A DNA stretch of 64,000 bases, taken from the NCBI GenBank assembly GCA_020445405.1, contig JAGRGQ010000001.1, positions 1 through 64,000 of the forward strand, written 5' to 3'. The DNA comes from Gammaproteobacteria bacterium (GTDB lineage Bacteria; Pseudomonadota; Gammaproteobacteria; Chromatiales; Chromatiaceae). The notes under the pieces were generated by a model, which was not told the origin of the DNA, ran no database searches, and saw only the letters and a program-made list of their open reading frames with translations. Of this stretch, positions 58,690-64,000 are shown in pieces (the first letter of the stretch is position 1; each line of letters starts with the position of its first letter). Made by a program: the position numbers and the translations under genes.

Positions 58690-59241
58690 TCATCCGGTCT
58701 GGCTGCCGGCATCCAGTTGCGCGTTAACCCGGTTTTCCAGGGAAATCAGTTTGTCCAGGGTCGCGGCATGCCGCTGAGAGAGCTGTTCCAGCTTCTCGCC
58801 GGCACTGTTTTCCATCTCGCTGAACTTGCGTAACGTCGCAGCGTGGCGGTCTGAAAGCTGTTGCAGCTGATCTTTTATCGCATGTTCCATCTCACCCAGC
58901 TGACGCACTCCCGCCGCATGGCGTTCCGACAGTTGCTGCAGCTTCTCGTCGGTACTCTTTTCCCGCTCGTTGAACATGCGCAAAGCCGAAGCGTGGCGGT
59001 CCGAAAGCTGATGCAGCTGATCCTGTATCAAATGTTCCATCTCACTGAGCCTGCGGACACCGGACGCATGCCGCTCCGAAAGCTGCTCAAGCTTCTCAGC
59101 GGTACTCTTTTCCAGCTTGGTCAGGCTGCGAAGGGCTGCTGCATGTCGTTCAGAGAGCTGCTCCAACTGCTCTTCAATCTTCTCCATATCCAGTGCAGAC
59201 GACTTGACTTTTTTTGCTGGTTTCCCAGATTTCTTGCCCAT
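58690..59241 (-). CDS. Basic-headed coiled-coil protein with six 25-residue repeats
   Basis: 183 residues. A lysine-rich head (MGKKSGKPAKKVKSSALD) is followed by six 25-residue repeats based on EKLEQLSERHAxGxRxLxEME, all strongly conserved, then a short tail. Repeats are imperfect at DNA level. No signal peptide. A 25-residue period equals 7+7+11 and gives a nearly straight coiled coil. Histidine at a fixed position in each repeat (ERH or DRH) is striking. The ribosome-binding site is AGGGGGG. It lies in the phaC neighbourhood; PHA granule-associated proteins (phasins, PhaF/PhaM type) are also coiled-coil with Lys-rich parts, but this link is speculative. Confidence 0.75.
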   Translation of the reverse strand: MGKKSGKPAKKVKSSALDMEKIEEQLEQLSERHAAALRSLTKLEKSTAEKLEQLSERHASGVRRLSEMEHLIQDQLHQLSDRHASALRMFNEREKSTDEKLQQLSERHAAGVRQLGEMEHAIKDQLQQLSDRHAATLRKFSEMENSAGEKLEQLSQRHAATLDKLISLENRVNAQLDAGSQTG

Positions 59242-59837
59242 ATACCCCCCTGTTGTGTTGTCCGGTTGAAAATCAACGGATCTACGTATTGTTTCACTCT
59301 ATAGCACTTCCCATACATCGATTACGGTCATTCTCGCTATCTCGAAACCCTGCTGTCAATTCCGGCATGCTGCGACGCCCCCGGAATCGCGCTCTGCTGT
59401 GTCGTGCCGCCGCTTTATCCACGGATCATGAATTTCATGCGGATTGCAAAACCCGGGCCTGCACTCACGCTCGGGGATGGTCTTTGTCCGGTTCATGGAC
59501 GAGCCGAACGCGGTTGCAGGGAGTGATTCCGGATGGAAAGTGTTCCGGTACGCTGTTGGTCTGAAAAGTTTAACGCATCACGCAGTCAATCGTGACGCTG
59601 GATCCGGCCGCTTTGTCGAGATGGAAAGGTTTACGAAATGGATGGATAAGCGGAATCTATCAGAAGAAGGGCTACACCGTTGGAAGGGATCCGCTGCGGC
59701 AACGGTTTGTTACCGGTTGTTACAATATACAAAACACCCCCGGCACCATGGTTGATCGCTGACCCGGACATGGCAGTTAATCCGTTGCCGGTACAGGACA
59801 TCGGCCCGGCTGGACTTGTTTCGGGGATAAATCCAGA
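59242..59837. other. Intergenic region, no supported gene
   Basis: About 600 bases between divergent genes. Frames on both strands are short or antisense to the radical SAM start and carry no recognisable family. It is AT-richer than the genes, especially near 59700-59735 (TTGTTACAATATACAAAACA), a plausible promoter-like patch for the radical SAM gene. Confidence 0.45.
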
Positions 59838-60992
59838 ATGAAAAGTGTGAACGAGTGCAACAGCTTTGAATTGGGTCCAATCCGTCCTCCGAGCGAAGCC
59901 GGCAGTCTGATTCTGCGGGTTACCAGAAACTGCCCGTGGAACCGCTGCAAATTCTGCGGCCTTTACAAGGGGGAGAAATTCAGCCTGCGACCCGTGGCGG
60001 ATGTCATTAAAGATATTGACAGCATAAAGCACTATGCCGGCATGATTCTGGAGGCTGTCGCCAGCAGGGATGGCAGCGGCATACAGCAGATTGCGGCGCA
60101 CCTATCCGCTGATGACAGGGGTTGTACGTTGGCGTTGCAAGCGGCAGTCAACTGGATAAGCGGGGGAATGGAATCGGTGTTCCTGCAGGATGCGAACACG
60201 ATGATCGTAAAGCCCGACGATCTGGTGAAAATATTGACTCATCTCAGGAATACCTTTCCGGGCATTCGGAGAGTTACCTCCTATGCCCGTTCCAGCACGC
60301 TTGTCAGGATCAAAGACAGCGATATGCGGCGTATTTTCGATGCGGGCCTCAATCGGATTCATGTCGGTATGGAGTCCGGTTCGGACCGCGTATTGAAACT
60401 GGTCGACAAGGGGATAGACAAGGCGGGGCATATAATCGCCGGGCGGAAAGTGAAGCGCGCGGGCATGGAACTCTCATTGTACTACATGCCGGGGCTGGGC
60501 GGAGAGGGGTTCTCCCGGGAGAATGCGCTGGAAACGGCGGATGCCGTGAATCAGATAGACCCGGAGTTCATTCGCATAAGAACGCTGGCCATTCCGGTGG
60601 AAACCGGTCTGCACGAAGAAGTCCGGGCGGGCCGCTTCAAACCGCTCGGCGATCGCAAGGCGGCAGAAGAGTTACTGCTTTTTATCGAGCATCTCGAGGG
60701 TATACACAGCAGCGTAAAGAGCGACCATGTGCTAAACCTGCTGCAGGAGGTAGAGGGACGCCTGCCCGATGGAAAGACGGCGATGGCAGAACCCCTCAGA
60801 AGGTTTCTGGCGATGCACGAAAATGATCAGCTGATCTTTATCGTGGGCAGAAGAACGGGGATTTTCTCGAAGCTGGGGGAGGTCGCCGATCCGTATCTGC
60901 GATCGCATGCCGAAAAAGCGATGCTTGCGTACAAAGTGACAGCTGACAATGTGGATGACTTTACCGCAGAAATGACGCGGCGGTTTATCTAG
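59838..60992 (+). CDS. Radical SAM protein with CX4CX2C cluster motif
   Basis: 384 residues. The N-terminal radical SAM barrel has the [4Fe-4S]-binding cysteines as Cys32-x4-Cys37-x2-Cys40 in NCPWNRCKFCGLYKGEKF, one residue longer than the canonical CX3CX2C. Other SAM-binding features include GMESGSDRVLKLVDKG and YYMPGLGGEGF. It resembles a family of uncharacterised radical SAM proteins with TRNCPWN(R/K)C. No B12-binding domain. Substrate unknown. The TAG stop codon is the first base of the dispersed CTAGGGCCTGT element. Confidence 0.88.
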   Translation: MKSVNECNSFELGPIRPPSEAGSLILRVTRNCPWNRCKFCGLYKGEKFSLRPVADVIKDIDSIKHYAGMILEAVASRDGSGIQQIAAHLSADDRGCTLALQAAVNWISGGMESVFLQDANTMIVKPDDLVKILTHLRNTFPGIRRVTSYARSSTLVRIKDSDMRRIFDAGLNRIHVGMESGSDRVLKLVDKGIDKAGHIIAGRKVKRAGMELSLYYMPGLGGEGFSRENALETADAVNQIDPEFIRIRTLAIPVETGLHEEVRAGRFKPLGDRKAAEELLLFIEHLEGIHSSVKSDHVLNLLQEVEGRLPDGKTAMAEPLRRFLAMHENDQLIFIVGRRTGIFSKLGEVADPYLRSHAEKAMLAYKVTADNVDDFTAEMTRRFI

Positions 60993-61018
60993 GGCCTGTT
61001 AACACTATGCGGATACCC
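60992..61018 (+). repeat. Solo end of the CTAGGGCCTGT element
   Basis: GGGCCTGTTAACACTATGCGGATACCC begins on the G of a TAG stop codon, like the left end at 11975. A right-hand inverted copy was not found in the following 230 bp. The degenerate repeat at 61038-61075 follows directly. The gap to the antiporter (60993-61228) holds no gene. Confidence 0.6.
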
Positions 61019-61037
61019 CGGTCCCCAGGAGATTGCC

Positions 61038-61075
61038 TCCGAAATGCGTCCCTGCCGTGTTGTGCCGCTTGCCCG
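61038..61075. repeat. Degenerate dispersed intergenic repeat, copy 2
   Basis: Partner of 52966-53003: TCCGAAATGC is identical and the next 28 positions match at about 20 by eye. Both copies have the same orientation. Confidence 0.45.
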
Positions 61076-61228
61076 TTCACTCTGTCTTGTGCGCGCAGCG
61101 CGCCCTGCAGGCACCCGGTTCGGGCAGCAACGCGGTCCGCGGGGGAGTATGAGACAGTTTCCAGACTTTGATTAAGGCAGCCGCGTCAGAGAGAATGCGC
61201 GGCATAGCTGGCCAACCCCGGAACAACC

Positions 61229-62434
61229 ATGGAAGCCCACACATTTCTGCTGCAGTTACTCGCCATTCTGGTCAGCGCACGGATACTGGCTGAAGCTGCG
61301 ACTTCGCTGGGTGCACCAAGCGTTATCGGCGAGCTTGTCGCAGGCATCGTTATCGGTCCGAGTCTGCTTGGCTGGGTGGAAACCAACGATATCATTCTTC
61401 TGCTTGCCGAGATCGGCGTCATCATGCTGCTTTTCGAGGTCGGCCTCGAGACCGATCTGGGCAAACTGCTCGATGCCGGCGGTAAAGCGGTCACGGTGGC
61501 AATCGGTGGATTTATTGCACCCATGATCGCCGGTTTTGGAGCGGCGTATTATCTGTTTGATCTCTCCCTGATAGCGTCGCTGTTTATCGGCGGAACGCTG
61601 ACGGCAACCAGTATCGGCATCACCGTTCGTACACTGGCAGGCGTTCATCGCCAGACGAGCGTGGAGGGGCAGATCACACTCGGAGCCGCCGTTCTCGACG
61701 ATGTTCTCGGGGTTGTACTGCTGGCACTGCTTTATGAGTTCTCCATCACCGGTGAGATCAACTTGATCAATGCGTCGAAGGTGCTTGCTTATGTAACCGT
61801 TTTCTTCCTGCTCGCCCCGATACTTGCCAAGTTGATTTCCCAGTTTATCGGACATATTGATCAGCGCGTGGAAAATCCGGGATTGATTCCTGTTACCATT
61901 GTCTCCCTGGTGATCTTCTTTGCATGGCTGGCGCATTGGTTCGGCGCGCCGAAACTGCTGGGTGGATTTGCCGCCGGGCTGGCGCTCTCCCGGCGCTTCT
62001 TCCTCCCCTTTGGCATAGCGATTCGCACGAACACGGCGTTCTCCCACAAGATAGAGAATCAGATGAAGCCGATTGTGCAACTGTTCGCGCCGATCTTTTT
62101 CGTAACCGTCGGTTTGTCTCTGGATCTGAGGGCAATCGACTGGAGTTCGGGATTTTTCTGGTTGCTCTCCCTCACCCTGGTGATCGTCGCTATCTGTACC
62201 AAGTTCACCGGTGCGATGCTGATTTCAGAGCCTTTTCCACGCCGTTTTGTAATCGGAATGGCGATGGTGCCCCGTGGCGAGGTCGGTCTTATCTTCGCTG
62301 GCCTTGGCGCTGCCGCCGGCATTTTTGCCAGCAACGTTTATACAGCACTGATTATGGTTATCACCTACACTACACTGCTTTCCCCTTTCTGGATAAAGCT
62401 GTACTACCGGAAATTCGGCAAGTATTTCGTCTGA
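61229..62434 (+). CDS. Cation:proton antiporter, KefB/CPA2 family
   Basis: 401 residues, about twelve transmembrane helices and no cytosolic regulatory (TrkA-N) domain. Conserved features include APSVIGELVAGIVIGPSLLG near the N-terminus, LLFEVGLETDL, GGTLTATSIGITVRTL and ILAEAATSLG. The central GAAVLDDVLGVVLLALL contains the paired-Asp signature expected for the CPA2 ion-binding site. Probable K+ or Na+/H+ exchange in the inner membrane. No strong ribosome-binding site precedes the ATG. The AKR/radical SAM genes upstream show no obvious functional link. Confidence 0.93.
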   Translation: MEAHTFLLQLLAILVSARILAEAATSLGAPSVIGELVAGIVIGPSLLGWVETNDIILLLAEIGVIMLLFEVGLETDLGKLLDAGGKAVTVAIGGFIAPMIAGFGAAYYLFDLSLIASLFIGGTLTATSIGITVRTLAGVHRQTSVEGQITLGAAVLDDVLGVVLLALLYEFSITGEINLINASKVLAYVTVFFLLAPILAKLISQFIGHIDQRVENPGLIPVTIVSLVIFFAWLAHWFGAPKLLGGFAAGLALSRRFFLPFGIAIRTNTAFSHKIENQMKPIVQLFAPIFFVTVGLSLDLRAIDWSSGFFWLLSLTLVIVAICTKFTGAMLISEPFPRRFVIGMAMVPRGEVGLIFAGLGAAAGIFASNVYTALIMVITYTTLLSPFWIKLYYRKFGKYFV

Positions 62435-62498
62435 CGGGGATGTCAGCCGCTTCGGTATCGCTCCATTCGACAGTGCGGAGATGCAAGGAGATGATTGA

Positions 62499-63599
62499 AT
62501 GAAACAGTTCCTGATCGCCAGCAGCCAGGCTGCGGACGTAACGGCAATGGTGGCGGAGTGCCTGGAGCAGATCGGTCCGGTTCCCGGGGAGTTCAATCTT
62601 GGATTTCTCTATGCCAGCGATCATCTGACGGACCGACTGCAGACGGTTCTTGATCTGCTGGCGGAGAAAGTGTCCGGTCTGCATTGGGTCGGCACGGTGG
62701 GGATGGGCATCTGCACCGGCGCCCGGGAGATCTATGACCAGCCGGCGCTGACGCTGATGTTGGGCGATTTTCCGGTGAACAGCTTTCGCCTGCTGAGCGG
62801 GTTCCAGGGCAACCTGGAACAGGCGGGCATTTCGGGAGATTTCAGTTTCGCACTGGTCCACGCCGATCCTTCCAATTCCCGGACAGTGGAGTGGTTGGAG
62901 CGATTGGCGCGTGAGCCCGGTTTGAGTTTTATCAATGGCGGCCTCACCTCTTCCCACGGCGCCAATCCACAGATCGCGGACGGACTGGCTGGTGCGGGTG
63001 TCTCCGGTGTCGTTTTCGACAGCAGCGTTCAGGTAATCACCGATCACACCCAGGGCTGCATGCCTATCGGCGGCAAACACCGGATAACCGAGGCCAGGAA
63101 AAACATCGCCATTACACTGGATTATGAACCGGCGCTGGAAGTGCTGAAACGGGACGTTGGGGAGGTGTTGAGTAAAGATTTGACCAGACTGGGTGGGTAT
63201 ATTTTCGCAGCTATTCCGATTCAGGGATCGGATACCGGGGATTATCTGGTGCGTAATCTGATCGGAATCGACCCGGAGCAGAATCTGGTGGCGGTAGGTG
63301 ATCTGTTGGAAACGAGGCAGCAGCTGATGTTTTGTCGCCGCGACGGCAACAGCGCGCAGGAAGATATGAAACGAATGCTTGAGCGCTTGCGCAGGAGAGT
63401 GGCTGACCGGACCATTCGCGGGGGAATCTATATCTCCTGTCTTGGCCGGGGGCGATATCAGTTTGGGGAAAACTCTGAAGAGTTGAAACTGATTCGGCAG
63501 CAGCTCGGTAATTTCCCGCTGGTCGGCTATTTTGCCAACGGCGAAATCTACAACGGTCGTCTCTACGGGTATACCGGGGTACTCTCTCTGTTTCTATAG
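62499..63599 (+). CDS. FIST N/C domain signal-transduction protein
   Basis: 366 residues. The N-terminal FIST domain begins MKQFLIASSQAADVTAMVAE and continues LGFLYASDHLTDRLQTVLDLL and GLHWVGTVGMGICTG. The C-terminal FIST_C domain (about 220-366) ends VGYFANGEIYNGRLYGYTGV. FIST proteins are proposed small-ligand sensors, often linked to kinases or diguanylate cyclases; here it stands alone 64 bp behind the antiporter with its own AAGGAG ribosome-binding site. Ligand unknown. Confidence 0.93.
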   Translation: MKQFLIASSQAADVTAMVAECLEQIGPVPGEFNLGFLYASDHLTDRLQTVLDLLAEKVSGLHWVGTVGMGICTGAREIYDQPALTLMLGDFPVNSFRLLSGFQGNLEQAGISGDFSFALVHADPSNSRTVEWLERLAREPGLSFINGGLTSSHGANPQIADGLAGAGVSGVVFDSSVQVITDHTQGCMPIGGKHRITEARKNIAITLDYEPALEVLKRDVGEVLSKDLTRLGGYIFAAIPIQGSDTGDYLVRNLIGIDPEQNLVAVGDLLETRQQLMFCRRDGNSAQEDMKRMLERLRRRVADRTIRGGIYISCLGRGRYQFGENSEELKLIRQQLGNFPLVGYFANGEIYNGRLYGYTGVLSLFL

Positions 63600-63646
63600 G
63601 CGTTTGCCAGCCCGACAGATGCCGCGCCACTCCGGCCGCGCTTCCC

Positions 63647-64000
63647 TCAGGTACCGCAAAAGGTCTGTCTTACCAGTTGGTCGGGGCGGGGCGGGGCGGC
63701 GTAATACGCGTCGCGCTGGTGGTGGTCGTAAGGTTGTGCCAGTCGATCGACGAGATCGTGGAACGGTGCGAAATCCTGCCGTATGACCGCCGCCTCGATC
63801 GCTGCCTGAACCAGGTGGTTGCGCGCGATGCAGGCCGGATTGACCGAGAGCATCTCTGCCCGACGCGTGGCACTGTCGCCGGAGTCCGCGGCGAGCCGTT
63901 GGCGCCATCGGCTCAGCCAGGGCGTGAATGCCTGCGGCAGTTCGAACAGGCCGGCCAGGCCCGATGCGGTTTCCCGATCTGCGTCCGCCAGTTCCGACAA
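63647..64000 (-). CDS. selO: SelO family protein adenylyltransferase, C-terminal part
   Basis: The frame runs off the right edge, so only the last 117 residues are seen. They match the SelO (YdiU/UPF0061) C-terminus: WRQRLAADS, MLSVNPACIARNHLVQAAIE, FAPFHDLVDRLAQPYD, and the terminal TFCGT. SelO is a pseudokinase-fold AMPylator of redox proteins, and its C-terminal Cys is thought to take part in redox control. The conserved CGT end is intact. Confidence 0.88.
   Translation of the reverse strand: MSELADADRETASGLAGLFELPQAFTPWLSRWRQRLAADSGDSATRRAEMLSVNPACIARNHLVQAAIEAAVIRQDFAPFHDLVDRLAQPYDHHQRDAYYAAPPRPDQLVRQTFCGT

Noticed and set aside
59444-59755. 103-codon frame before the radical SAM gene
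   Set aside because: No ribosome-binding site, no family, mixed composition. Treated as intergenic.

Overview
The window is about 64 kb of GC-rich DNA from what looks like a free-living gammaproteobacterium, possibly a sulfur oxidiser. This rests on a class I PHA synthase, a Gly/Tyr-rich protein resembling sulfur-globule envelope proteins, and the general gene repertoire. No rRNA or marker gene is present, so the lineage is an inference. I saw no tRNA, rRNA, CRISPR array or intact insertion sequence.

Layout. 1-3.6 kb holds housekeeping or accessory genes: the end of a Mut7-C RNase-like protein, a HAD-IIA phosphatase, and an NfeD-slipin membrane protease pair. 3.8-12 kb holds a leaderless Deg-type protease, then a Ser/Thr phosphorylation set (PP2C phosphatase, FHA protein, an unknown 211-aa protein, a membrane Ser/Thr kinase with a periplasmic FGE-like domain), then a lipoprotein and a helical-repeat protein. 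A convergent gene (12.1-15.3 kb) encodes a secreted PASTA/helical-repeat protein of about 1055 aa. 15.7-47.2 kb is one rightward block: two giant exported proteins of 4633 and 3798 aa with overlapping stop and start codons, a glycine-rich secreted protein, and two paralogous periplasmic VWA proteins. After a 600-bp repeat-rich gap, 47.8-53.6 kb encodes a LolD-like ATPase, an FtsX-like permease, a secreted FGE-like protein, a glycine-zipper lipoprotein and a coiled-coil lipoprotein-like protein. The right end carries phaC, an aldo/keto reductase, three small repeat proteins, a radical SAM protein, a KefB-type antiporter, a FIST sensor protein and the C-terminus of SelO.

Main interpretation. 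The parts between 5.6 and 53.6 kb match, component by component, the threonine phosphorylation pathway that controls type VI secretion in Pseudomonas (PpkA kinase, PppA phosphatase, Fha, and TagT/TagS/TagR/TagQ). There is no T6SS structural gene in the window. The centre of the locus is instead a pair of giant modular surface or secreted proteins. Domains are also reshuffled: the kinase carries a TagR-like FGE domain, while the VWA region expected in PpkA appears as two separate exported proteins. I propose a trans-envelope phosphorylation system rewired to control display or assembly of the giant proteins. Component identities come from visible motifs and remembered family features; the system-level function is inference.

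Other points of interest are a short element with terminal inverted repeats that abuts TAG stop codons at two loci, a 167-bp tandem repeat, an FNR-like palindrome overlapping a -35 hexamer upstream of the giant genes, and a run of small repeat proteins near phaC.
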